From JAIRVZ01 sp031553755 (GTDB lineage: Bacteria; Bacteroidota; Bacteroidia; Bacteroidales; Azobacteroidaceae): a DNA stretch of 62,023 nt. Made by a program: the position numbers and the translations under genes. The stretch spans positions 1 through 62,023 of the forward strand of contig JAVBKZ010000004.1 of NCBI GenBank assembly GCA_031553755.1, written 5' to 3'. Every line of letters begins with the position of its first letter. Within the stretch, counting starts at the first letter, position 1. This document shows positions 51,944 to 60,610 of this stretch, piece by piece. Under the pieces are notes generated by a model. That model was not told the origin of the DNA and made no database searches. It saw only the letters and a list, made by a program, of their open reading frames with translations.

Positions 51944-54793
51944 TCAATTGCACGCGCATTGTACACTGACAAGATTCCTGTCTCCAAAAGCATTGTCTAC
52001 ACGCGCTACATTTACCCAAAATTTATTTTCTTTCAGCCATTCTAACGGATAAGCCGCTTTACTTCTGGGATATACGTGTTTCCATTCATCGGCAGTCACT
52101 TCATATTGAGGATGCGGAGCATTAATCAATACATTGTCTTCTTTCGATGCTTCTCCTGTTGTTACTTCTTCGATTTCTTTGCGAATGTTCAGCATTGTTT
52201 CTACAAAACGGTTCAATTCGGCCAATGATTCGCTTTCGGTCGGTTCAACCATCAATGTTCCATGAACAGGGAATGACAATGTAGGCGCATGAAATCCGTA
52301 ATCGACCAAGCGTTTGGCAATGTCAGTCTCTGTTATTCCTGAAATATTTTTGATTGTGCGACATTCGAGAATCAACTCATGCCCTACCCTACCCTGCGCT
52401 CCTTGATAAACAATTCCGTAAGCGTCTTTCAGGCAAGCTGCTAAATAGTTGGCATTCAGGATAGCAATTTCAGTCGCTTTTTTGAGTCCTTCATATCCCA
52501 TCATGCGGATGTATCCGTAAGTAATAGGTAAAATTCCGGCGCTTCCAAACGGAGAAGACGCGACTGTGTTTAATTCAGAACCCATTTTTACAGGATGTGA
52601 AGGAAGATATGGTTTCAGGTGAGATGCCACGCAAATCGGACCAGCTCCAGGCCCTCCTCCTCCGTGTGGAATCGCGAATGTTTTATGCAAATTCAGGTGG
52701 CAAACATCAGCTCCGATAAATCCGGGATTGGTTAATCCAACCTGAGCGTTCATATTCGCGCCATCCATATACACTTGTCCTCCATTTTCATGGATAACTT
52801 TACAAAGTTCGACAATCGTTGTTTCAAAAATTCCATGCGTAGAAGGATAAGTAATCATCAAAGCGGCCAAATCGTTTTTGTGTTCGATAGCTTTTTGTTT
52901 CAAATCTTCCAAATCTGTATTTCCTTGTTTATCGCAAGCTATCGTTACTATTTGATATCCGGCTCTGACCGCGCTTGCAGGATTTGTACCGTGAGCCGAT
53001 TCCGGAATCAAAATAATATTACGATGACCTTGTCCGGTTGATTTTTGATATTCCTTGATAGTCATCAATCCGGCATATTCTCCGGCAGCTCCCGAATTAG
53101 GTTGGAAACTAACTCCCGGCAAGCCTGTTATTTCACTTAAATACGACGACAGGTTTTCTATCATTTCCAAGTATCCTTCTGTTTGTTCTTCCGGAGCATA
53201 AGGATGTATGCAAGCGAATTCGGGACGGCTAAGCGGAAGTAGTTCGGAGGCCGCGTTTAACTTCATCGTACACGAACCTAATGAAATCATCGAATGAGCC
53301 AGCGAAATATCTTTTTTACCCAAACGATGAATATAGCGCATCAATTCTGTTTCTGTGTGATAAGAATTAAATACTTCATGAATAAGATAAGGAGTTGTAC
53401 GGACAAATTTATCTTCGAAATATATTTTTTCCTGAATCTCTTCGCTCAGGTTATATTCTATTTGATTGGCTATTGAGAAAATATAAAGTAAAACTCCAAT
53501 ATCGTCAGGAAGCGTAGTTTCGTCTATACTGACACCGATTTCTCCCGAATCGAAATACCGCAAGTTTATTTTACATTCCAAGGCGGTTTCCTGAAGTGTA
53601 TTTATCGAAACGCTTTGCGGCAACGATATTTTCAATGTGTCAAAGAAATTTTTATTTTCCTGTTTATAGCCCAACTTATTCAATTCTTCCGATAAAAATC
53701 CGGCCATCGCGTGTACTCTTTCCGCGATATTTTTTAATCCTTTGGGTCCATGGTATACGGCATAAAAGCTCGACATACTGGCCAATAAAGCTTGAGCGGT
53801 ACATATGTTCGATGTCGCTTTTTCGCGTTTAATATGTTGTTCTCTGGTTTGCAAAGCCATTCGCAACGCTTGTTTTCCATAAGCGTCTTTCGAAATTCCG
53901 ATAATACGTCCGGGAATAATGCGTTTATATTCGTCTTTCGCGGCCAAATACCCGGCAGAAGGTCCTCCGAAATACATCGGAATACCCATGCGTTGAGAAC
54001 TTCCGAAAACAATGTCGGCTCCCCATTCTCCGGGAGGTACCAATATGCATAAACTCAAAATATCAGCGGCAACCGAGGTTCTGATTCCTGAACTTTGGGC
54101 CTTTTTCACGAAATCGGAATAATCTTCCACGCTTCCGTCTGCATTCGGATATTGCAGTATTGCTCCGAACATTTTTTCGTTCAATTCAACCGTACGGTAA
54201 TCTCCTTTTTGCAAATTAATACCTAATGGTAATGTCACGGTTTGAAGAACGGCAAATGTTGATTCAAATATTTTTTCATCAACAAATAATATGTCGGCTC
54301 CATTTTTGACTTGTTCGCGGTTTCTCGCTCCAAACATCATGTTGGCGGCTTCGGCAGCGGCAGTAGCTTCGTCTAACAACGAACAATTTGACAAAGGTAA
54401 CCCTGCCAGATCACTTATCATGGTTTGAAAATTCAAGAGGGCTTCGAGCCTTCCTTGAGAAATTTCGGCTTGATATGGCGTGTATGAAGTATACCATTCA
54501 GGATTTTCAAAAACATTGCGGAGAATTGGCGCGGGAGTAACCGTATCATACCATCCCATACCAATATAAGAAGTAAATATTTCATTTTTTGACGCTAATT
54601 CGGCGACATGCTCGGCATATTCGCGTTCGGTCATCGCATCCGGCAAATCAAGTTCCTGATTTAACCGTATATTTTGAGGAATTGTTTGATTGACTAATTC
54701 ATCTAAACCGGAAACCCCGATTTTATCTAACATTATTATTTCTTCTTCATTATTTATACCGATATGTCGGCATGCAAATTGTTCAGTTTTCAT
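51944..54793 (-). CDS. gcvP: Glycine dehydrogenase (decarboxylating), P-protein
   Basis: Decarboxylates glycine and hands the aminomethyl group to GcvH. This is the single-chain form, 949 residues, with the N-terminal non-catalytic half and a C-terminal half carrying the PLP Lys in HLNLHKTF followed by a glycine-rich loop. GcvT and GcvH are not in the window. The start is 4 bases after the metallo-hydrolase stop, so no riboswitch leader of its own is possible. Confidence 0.97.
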   Translation of the reverse strand: MKTEQFACRHIGINNEEEIIMLDKIGVSGLDELVNQTIPQNIRLNQELDLPDAMTEREYAEHVAELASKNEIFTSYIGMGWYDTVTPAPILRNVFENPEWYTSYTPYQAEISQGRLEALLNFQTMISDLAGLPLSNCSLLDEATAAAEAANMMFGARNREQVKNGADILFVDEKIFESTFAVLQTVTLPLGINLQKGDYRTVELNEKMFGAILQYPNADGSVEDYSDFVKKAQSSGIRTSVAADILSLCILVPPGEWGADIVFGSSQRMGIPMYFGGPSAGYLAAKDEYKRIIPGRIIGISKDAYGKQALRMALQTREQHIKREKATSNICTAQALLASMSSFYAVYHGPKGLKNIAERVHAMAGFLSEELNKLGYKQENKNFFDTLKISLPQSVSINTLQETALECKINLRYFDSGEIGVSIDETTLPDDIGVLLYIFSIANQIEYNLSEEIQEKIYFEDKFVRTTPYLIHEVFNSYHTETELMRYIHRLGKKDISLAHSMISLGSCTMKLNAASELLPLSRPEFACIHPYAPEEQTEGYLEMIENLSSYLSEITGLPGVSFQPNSGAAGEYAGLMTIKEYQKSTGQGHRNIILIPESAHGTNPASAVRAGYQIVTIACDKQGNTDLEDLKQKAIEHKNDLAALMITYPSTHGIFETTIVELCKVIHENGGQVYMDGANMNAQVGLTNPGFIGADVCHLNLHKTFAIPHGGGGPGAGPICVASHLKPYLPSHPVKMGSELNTVASSPFGSAGILPITYGYIRMMGYEGLKKATEIAILNANYLAACLKDAYGIVYQGAQGRVGHELILECRTIKNISGITETDIAKRLVDYGFHAPTLSFPVHGTLMVEPTESESLAELNRFVETMLNIRKEIEEVTTGEASKEDNVLINAPHPQYEVTADEWKHVYPRSKAAYPLEWLKENKFWVNVARVDNAFGDRNLVSVQCACN

Positions 54794-54797
54794 GATT

Positions 54798-55439
54798 TTA
54801 TTTTAAATAAGGATTATATAACTTTTCATTTTTAATTGTTGTCTTTCCTCCATGTCCCGGATATACGATTGTATTTTCGGGTAAAGTTAACAACTTCGAT
54901 TTGATTCCGTTAACTAACGATTGATGGTTTCCTCCCCATAAATCTGAACGGCCGATACTTCCTTGGAATAGAACATCGCCGGAAAATAATATCTCATCTT
55001 CTTTTGAATAGAAACAAAGTCCGGCAGGTGAATGTCCCGAAATACAAATAACATCTAACACTATTGTTCCAAAAGTAACAGTATCTCCTTCATCGAGGTA
55101 TCTTGCCGCTCCATAATTACTGTCTTCCATTTTCATTCCGAAAGCCAACGCTTGTTTTTGGAAACCCGGCATCAATTTTTCTTCCAATAGATGATATTCC
55201 GGCGCAATCCCATAAGTATCGAATATAAATTGATTTCCAAAAGCGTGGTCTAAATGCAAATGTGTATTCAACAAATGTTTTAAAACCAATCCGTTTTCGG
55301 AAATAAATTTTTCCAATTCTTCTTTTTCTTCCGGATAAAAAGCGCCACAATCAATTATTGATGCTTCTTTCGTCTCTTCATCATACACCACAAAAGTGTT
55401 TTCTTCTATCTGATTAAATACAAATTTTCTTATTTTCAT
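54798..55439 (-). CDS. Metallo-beta-lactamase-fold hydrolase (glyoxalase II-like)
   Basis: A 213-residue soluble protein with the binuclear zinc motif THLHLDH, Asp in IDCGAFYPEE, His in SGHSPAGLC and a final His in YPGHGGKT. It is close to small glyoxalase II-like thioester hydrolases. The true substrate is unclear. It is tightly linked to gcvP, which may reflect only shared transcription. Confidence 0.9.
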   Translation of the reverse strand: MKIRKFVFNQIEENTFVVYDEETKEASIIDCGAFYPEEKEELEKFISENGLVLKHLLNTHLHLDHAFGNQFIFDTYGIAPEYHLLEEKLMPGFQKQALAFGMKMEDSNYGAARYLDEGDTVTFGTIVLDVICISGHSPAGLCFYSKEDEILFSGDVLFQGSIGRSDLWGGNHQSLVNGIKSKLLTLPENTIVYPGHGGKTTIKNEKLYNPYLK

Positions 55440-55463
55440 TTTGTTTTGTTAAAGGGTAAACAA

Positions 55464-55499
55464 GTTGACAAGTTAATTAAAATCGGTTTACTTATCAAC
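55464..55499. repeat. Small palindrome overlapping the rsmG stop codon
   Basis: GTTGACAAGTTAA (55464-55476) pairs with TTTACTTATCAAC (55487-55499) with two imperfect positions around a 10-base loop. The words resemble those of the perfect palindrome at 11084-11143. The rsmG stop codon lies inside the right arm. Confidence 0.4.
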
Positions 55500-56130
55500 C
55501 ATTTAAATAAATAACTTTTTTTGTTTTGAAATATTCTTCTTCAAAATAATCGTCTAAATCATAAACCACCACTCTATTTTTATAAGGTAAGATTTCTTGT
55601 TGCAGTTCTCCTCCCTTCAAACACAAAAATCCATTCGGAATAGCGTTTTGTTGGTCTTTAATTATATTTTTTTTTGCTATTTTCACCAAATCAAGTAAGG
55701 GCATTACGGCACGGCTTACCACAAAATCAAATTCCCGTTTTTCTTCTTCAACCCTGCAATTGCGGCATTCCACATTTTCCAATCCAACGGATGACGCTAT
55801 ATTTTCGGCAACACGGATTTTTTTTCCAATGCTGTCTACCAATAAAAACCATACTTTAGGAAACATAATGGCTAACGGAATTCCCGGAAATCCGCCTCCG
55901 GTTCCTACATCTAAAACGGCTGAATCATCCGAAAATCGAATTACCTTAGCGATACCTAACGAATGTAAAATATGCTTTTCATACAAGTTTTCAATATCTT
56001 TTCTCGAAATCAAGTTTATTTTACTATTCCAATCCAGATATAGTTCATACAATGATTCGAATTGCTTAATTTGTACTTCAGATAAATCCGGGAAATATTT
56101 CTTTATTAATTCCATTGCTGATTTTGTCAT
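55495..56130 (-). CDS. rsmG: 16S rRNA (guanine-527 N7) methyltransferase
   Basis: Methylates G527 in the 530 loop of 16S rRNA. The 211 residues show the RsmG pattern YEKHILHSLGIAKV and the SAM loop LDVGTGGGFPGIPLA. The ATG overlaps the stop of the DUF3298 gene (ATGA), so translation is coupled. Confidence 0.94.
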   Translation of the reverse strand: MTKSAMELIKKYFPDLSEVQIKQFESLYELYLDWNSKINLISRKDIENLYEKHILHSLGIAKVIRFSDDSAVLDVGTGGGFPGIPLAIMFPKVWFLLVDSIGKKIRVAENIASSVGLENVECRNCRVEEEKREFDFVVSRAVMPLLDLVKIAKKNIIKDQQNAIPNGFLCLKGGELQQEILPYKNRVVVYDLDDYFEEEYFKTKKVIYLNG

Positions 56131-56990
56131 TTAAAAACCGAAACAAGACTATCATCTTTCAAATAAATTCCAATTTCATCGTATGGAAGAAATACTTCAA
56201 ACCGTCCCATTACATGAGGTGCAATTTCATCTTCATTAAAAAAATAAGTAATTCCCTTATCTTCAATTAAAAAATTACCATTAGGCAATATGTCTCCCAC
56301 ATCATAAAAACCGATAGAAAGTAAATCTTCGGGATTTGACAAGTTATTTTGCCGTAGTATTTTATCTATTATAAGTTTGGTTATCGATTCCTTTACTTCG
56401 TCTTGGAAAATTTGATTTTCTTTTAATTGTGTTCCGGTAGTTAAATCAATCGCGTAAGCATAAATTTGATTCGAACCATGCGCTCCTCCTTCATAATTTG
56501 TATATTCCACAACAAAAGACAATATATTATTTTTATTATATTTTATTTCATTTTTCGATTTCAGGTAATAAGAATACCCTGTTTCATCGGCTTCTTCATC
56601 TCTTTCTAAAATAATACTATCTTTATTATATTGGTTATTTTTTTCAAATTCCAATTCAAACCTTTTAAATTCATCAATGTATTGTTTTTTAAATGTTTCC
56701 ATCGCTAATTCAGGAGTTAACTCTGTAAAATTGTCTCCCATAAATTTTTCGATAAAAACGGATTGCATCTTTTTCAATATTTTATCATCAAAATATTTAC
56801 ACGGATACACAAATTCCAATTGAAGATTGCAACTTGGTTTTTTTACATTATTAAACAGATAATAAGTTTCAGCTATTTTTAAAGAATCAAACTCAATAGT
56901 ATTGTCAACTACATCTGTTTTCTTTTTACAAGAAGTATATACACATAAAATAAGTAAAGTTATAATACTAAAAACACTTATCGTCTTCAT
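56127..56990 (-). CDS. DUF3298/DUF4163 lipoprotein
   Basis: A 287-residue lipoprotein with lipobox YTSC (Cys20). The middle is a DUF4163 (PdaC-like) region and the C-terminal part, with LSFVVEYTNYEGGAHGSNQ and LSIGFYDVGDILPNGNFLIEDKGITYFF in pieces, is DUF3298. Relatives are attached to cell-envelope deacetylases or stand alone. Function is not known. It leads an operon with rsmG. Confidence 0.88.
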   Translation of the reverse strand: MKTISVFSIITLLILCVYTSCKKKTDVVDNTIEFDSLKIAETYYLFNNVKKPSCNLQLEFVYPCKYFDDKILKKMQSVFIEKFMGDNFTELTPELAMETFKKQYIDEFKRFELEFEKNNQYNKDSIILERDEEADETGYSYYLKSKNEIKYNKNNILSFVVEYTNYEGGAHGSNQIYAYAIDLTTGTQLKENQIFQDEVKESITKLIIDKILRQNNLSNPEDLLSIGFYDVGDILPNGNFLIEDKGITYFFNEDEIAPHVMGRFEVFLPYDEIGIYLKDDSLVSVFK

Positions 56991-57033
56991 ACCAGTTTAT
57001 TTATTTTGCTTTATTTAATGGTTTATTTCGACA

Positions 57034-57063
57034 CAAATATACCTTTATTTTATTTTTTAACAA
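57034..57063 (-). promoter_or_regulatory. Predicted promoter of the DUF3298-rsmG operon
   Basis: On the minus strand TTG (57063-57061) and TATATTTG (57041-57034) are separated by 19 bases, a good Bacteroidetes promoter, about 44 bases before the ATG. Confidence 0.6.
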
Positions 57064-57145
57064 CCATATATTTATCAATAAACTTTTTTTTAGTAAAAAA
57101 ACATATTTGAAAGAAAATTTGTTTTCTAATCCAAAATTTTTATTG

Positions 57146-57153
57146 TACATTTG
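57146..57153 (+). promoter_or_regulatory. Predicted -7 element for the Nudix-type regulator
   Basis: TACATTTG matches TAnnTTTG. The nearest TTTG is at 57118-57121, 24 bases away, which is wider than usual. The leader before ATG 57259 would be about 100 bases, long enough for control elements; I see none with confidence. Confidence 0.45.
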
Positions 57154-57258
57154 CGAATCTTGAATTTTTAAGTACTACTATTATATTAAGGTTGATTTTT
57201 TCACACACATAAAGTATTGTGCCATTCAATTCACTTACTTTACTTATACACTTTTTCC

Positions 57259-58062
57259 ATGAAAGAAAATGTACAATTCTCAGGTATTGAAGCGCTAAAA
57301 AAAGGTGCTGATTTTTTTCATCCCGGTCTCTCTGTCGATTGTGTTGTCTTAGGATTTCACAAAGGAATGTTAAAAATTCTTTTAACGAAATATAAAGGAT
57401 TCAACGAATGGATGTTGCCGGGCAGTTTCATTCTTAAGAATGAAAATATAGACGATGCGGCTTATCGCATTTTAAAAGATCGAACAGGCTTAGACAAAGT
57501 TTATCTCAATCAGTTTTATCTTTTTGGAAATCTGAATAGAAACCGGATTTTTAAGGAAAGTTCGAGGGAAACTTTCAAAATCCTATATGGAACGGATGTT
57601 CCTGAAGACCACTGGTACCTACAAAGAATTATGACAGTAGGATATTATGCTCTTGTAGAATTTTCTAAAGTAAAACTACGGGAAACCGGATATGAAGGAG
57701 AAGAAATCAGATGGTTTGACCTTCATGAAGAAATTAGCTTTCATGCTGACCACAAACAAATTATAGAAAAAGCATTAGAAACCATACGATTGAATTTAGG
57801 AACAATACCGGTAGGAAGAGAGTTATTGTCAGAAAAATTCACTATGACCGAATTACGGGTACTTTATGAATCTTTATTAGGACATAATCTCGACAGGAGA
57901 AATTTCCAACGGAAAATATTATCTTTAGATTTTATCAACAATCTCAACGAACAAAGGCGCGGTGGCGCTCATAAATCTCCTTTTTTATATAGTTTTGATG
58001 CCGAAAAATATGAATTGGCATTGAGAAAAGGTTTCATAAGTACTAATTGGGAAGTTTTTTAG
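57259..58062 (+). CDS. Nudix-domain transcriptional regulator (NrtR/AraR-like)
   Basis: A 267-residue protein with an N-terminal Nudix fold and a C-terminal winged helix (TMTELRVLYESLLGHNLDRR), the NrtR layout. The Nudix box is degenerate: where REUxEExGU is expected the text is RILKDRTGL, so the catalytic Glu residues are missing and the domain probably only binds a ligand. Relatives in Bacteroidetes control sugar use (AraR) or NAD metabolism. ATG 57259 is preferred over the upstream GTG 57217. No regulon member adjoins it. Confidence 0.87.
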   Translation: MKENVQFSGIEALKKGADFFHPGLSVDCVVLGFHKGMLKILLTKYKGFNEWMLPGSFILKNENIDDAAYRILKDRTGLDKVYLNQFYLFGNLNRNRIFKESSRETFKILYGTDVPEDHWYLQRIMTVGYYALVEFSKVKLRETGYEGEEIRWFDLHEEISFHADHKQIIEKALETIRLNLGTIPVGRELLSEKFTMTELRVLYESLLGHNLDRRNFQRKILSLDFINNLNEQRRGGAHKSPFLYSFDAEKYELALRKGFISTNWEVF

Positions 58063-58077
58063 TTTGCTGTTTTTTTG

Positions 58078-58085
58078 TACCTTTG
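58078..58085 (+). promoter_or_regulatory. Predicted -7 element for typA
   Basis: TACCTTTG matches TAnnTTTG and lies 32 bases before the ATG. The -33 region is T-rich without a spaced TTTG. Confidence 0.45.
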
Positions 58086-58117
58086 CGCCCTGTTTTTAAA
58101 AGGTATTAAAAAATTAT

Positions 58118-59914
58118 ATGCAACAAATCAGAAATATTGCAATCATTGCGCATGTCGATCATGGGAAAACGACTTTGGTCGACAAAATGTTATTAGCAGG
58201 AAAATTATTCAGAGACGACAAAGCTGATTTAGACCAATTTCTTGACAGTAACGATTTGGAACGTGAACGTGGAATTACAATTCTCGCTAAAAATGTTTCG
58301 ATCAATTATAGTGGATATAAAATCAATATTATAGATACTCCGGGACATGCCGATTTTGGGGGTGAAGTTGAACGTGTTTTAAACATGGCTGACGGATGTC
58401 TCCTATTAGTCGATGCTTTCGAAGGTCCAATGCCTCAGACCCGTTTTGTTCTACAAAAAGCCATCAAATTAGGATTAAAACCAATCGTCGTTATTAATAA
58501 AGTTGATAAACCCAATTGTCGTCCGGAAGAAGTGCAAGAAATGGTTTTTGATTTGATGTTCAATCTTGATGCCACAGAAGAACAACTGGATTTTCCTACC
58601 GTATTCGGTTCGGCAAAACAAGGATGGATGTCGGACGATTGGAAAAAACCATCAGAAAATATACTACCTTTATTAGACGCGATCATCCAATATATTCCCG
58701 AACCAAAAATTCTTGAAGGGGATCCCCAAATGCAAATTACATCTTTAGATTATTCCAATTATGTCGGACGTATCGCAGTCGGACGTATTCATCGGGGAGA
58801 ACTGCGGGAAGGCATGGATATTGCTTTGTGTAAGCGTGACGGAGCAATCCTAAAATCCAGAATCAAAGAATTAAACGTATTCGAAGGTTTAGGAAGAGCC
58901 AAAGTTTCGACTGTTAAATCGGGAGATATTTGCGCGATTATAGGAATCGATGGATTTGAAATCGGAGATACAATTACGGATTTGATTAATCCGGAACCTC
59001 TTGACCCGATTGATATCGATGAACCAACCATGTCGATGCTTTTTACCATCAACGACTCTCCATTTTTCGGTAAAGATGGAAAATATGTTACTTCAAGACA
59101 CATTTTTGATCGACTAACCAGAGAATTAGATAAAAATTTAGCGCTTAAAGTCATACCTTCCGATTCGGCTGATGCTTGGGTTGTTTTCGGACGAGGTGTT
59201 TTGCACCTCTCTGTATTAATTGAAACCATGCGTAGAGAAGGATATGAACTACAAGTAGGCCAACCTCAAGTAATCATAAAAGAAATTGCCGGAGAGAATT
59301 GTGAACCTGTCGAACAACTGACAATTAATCTTCCCGAAGAATCGGCAAGTAAAGTCATTGATATGGTTACAAAACGAAAAGGAGAAATGATGACTATGGA
59401 GCGAAAAGGCGACCGCATCCATTTGGAATTCATCATTCCTTCAAGGGGAATTATCGGATTAACAAACAACGTATTAACCGTATCTGCCGGAGAGGCAATC
59501 ATGGCCCATCGTTTCTTGGAATATCAACCTTGGAAAGGAGAAATAGAAAAACGTCAAAACGGTTCTATTATCGCGATGGAAACAGGAAATGCTTTCGCTT
59601 ACGCTTTGGATAAACTTCAGGATAGAGGACGTTTCTTTATTGAACCTCAAACAGACATATATGCAGGACAAATTGTTGGAGAACATTCAAAAGAAGGAGA
59701 TTTAGTCGTAAATGTAACTAAATCGAAAAAACTGACTAACGTTCGCGCTTCCGGAACGGATGACAAAGCAAGACTTGCACCTCCTGTAATTTTCAGTTTA
59801 GAACAAGCCTTAGAATATATAAAAGAAGATGAATACGTAGAAGTTACACCTAATTCTATTCGTTTGCGTAAAATTATTCTTGACGAAAACGAAAGGAAAA
59901 GACAAAACAGATAA
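58118..59914 (+). CDS. typA: Translational GTPase TypA/BipA
   Basis: Ribosome-binding GTPase important in stress and large-subunit assembly. The 598 residues carry G1 AHVDHGKTT, G3 DTPGHADFGGEVER and G4 NKVDKP, then EF-G-like domains and the BipA-specific C-terminus (IKEDEYVEVTPNSIRLRK). Length is normal. It appears to be its own transcription unit. Confidence 0.97.
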   Translation: MQQIRNIAIIAHVDHGKTTLVDKMLLAGKLFRDDKADLDQFLDSNDLERERGITILAKNVSINYSGYKINIIDTPGHADFGGEVERVLNMADGCLLLVDAFEGPMPQTRFVLQKAIKLGLKPIVVINKVDKPNCRPEEVQEMVFDLMFNLDATEEQLDFPTVFGSAKQGWMSDDWKKPSENILPLLDAIIQYIPEPKILEGDPQMQITSLDYSNYVGRIAVGRIHRGELREGMDIALCKRDGAILKSRIKELNVFEGLGRAKVSTVKSGDICAIIGIDGFEIGDTITDLINPEPLDPIDIDEPTMSMLFTINDSPFFGKDGKYVTSRHIFDRLTRELDKNLALKVIPSDSADAWVVFGRGVLHLSVLIETMRREGYELQVGQPQVIIKEIAGENCEPVEQLTINLPEESASKVIDMVTKRKGEMMTMERKGDRIHLEFIIPSRGIIGLTNNVLTVSAGEAIMAHRFLEYQPWKGEIEKRQNGSIIAMETGNAFAYALDKLQDRGRFFIEPQTDIYAGQIVGEHSKEGDLVVNVTKSKKLTNVRASGTDDKARLAPPVIFSLEQALEYIKEDEYVEVTPNSIRLRKIILDENERKRQNR

Positions 59915-59926
59915 TTACATTTTCTC

Positions 59927-59959
59927 TTTGACATACATTACCATTTGGCAATATATTTG
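59927..59959 (+). promoter_or_regulatory. Predicted promoter of grpE-dnaJ
   Basis: TTTG (59927-59930) and TATATTTG (59952-59959) are 21 bases apart. No CIRCE-type operator is visible. The 5' leader would be about 80 bases. Confidence 0.6.
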
Positions 59960-60046
59960 CTTAAATTCTATAAACTAAATATTGTCGAAGGCTTTATTTC
60001 GAATATAACTATTTGAAATAGAAATTAATAAACAAATATAATCATC

Positions 60047-60601
60047 ATGAGTGAAATAGAAAATAATCAGGAAGAATTAAATCAGGCTGACAATCCGACT
60101 GATAATCAGACAAATGGACAGTCTACAGAAGTAGAAAACGAAACTGAAACAAACGAAACTGACAATTCGACTGATGAATTAGCACAAATGAAAGATTCAT
60201 ACCTCCGTTTAATGGCTGAGTATGATAATTATCGCAAACGGACAATCAAAGAAAAAGCCGAACTAATCAAAAACGGAGGAGAAAAAGTTTTAGTGGGTTT
60301 ATTACCTATTTTAGATGATTTAGATCGCGCTTTGCAAAATATTACACCAAATACCGATACTGAAAATATTGTAGAAGGAATTTCTTTAATCAAGAATAAA
60401 TTTGTCTCATTCTTAAAACAAAATGGAGTACAAGAAATTGTATCTGTCGGACAAAATTTCGATGATGAACTTTTCGATGCCATCGCGACTGTTCCGGCTC
60501 CTGATGAAGAATCTAAAGGAAAAGTAATCGATTGTGTACAAAAAGGTTACATTTTGAACGAAAAAGTCATCAGACATGCAAAAGTTGTAGTCGCAGGATA
60601 A
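60047..60601 (+). CDS. grpE: GrpE nucleotide exchange factor
   Basis: Releases ADP from DnaK. The 184 residues have an acidic, Asn/Glu/Thr-rich N-terminal tail (1-45), the long dimerising helix (LRLMAEYDNYRKRTIKEKAE) and the beta domain ending VLNEKVIRHAKVVV-like text. It is 9 bases before dnaJ; DnaK itself is not in the window. Confidence 0.96.
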   Translation: MSEIENNQEELNQADNPTDNQTNGQSTEVENETETNETDNSTDELAQMKDSYLRLMAEYDNYRKRTIKEKAELIKNGGEKVLVGLLPILDDLDRALQNITPNTDTENIVEGISLIKNKFVSFLKQNGVQEIVSVGQNFDDELFDAIATVPAPDEESKGKVIDCVQKGYILNEKVIRHAKVVVAG

Positions 60602-60610
60602 AATAAAAAA

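Noticed and set aside
54788..54800. Glycine riboswitch upstream of gcvP
   Set aside because: Only 4 bases separate gcvP from the upstream gene, so no leader exists.
57217..57258. GTG start for the Nudix regulator
   Set aside because: ATG 57259 matches the family start and follows a plausible leader.
59915..60046. CIRCE heat-shock operator upstream of grpE
   Set aside because: No TTAGCACTC/GAGTGCTAA inverted repeat is visible.
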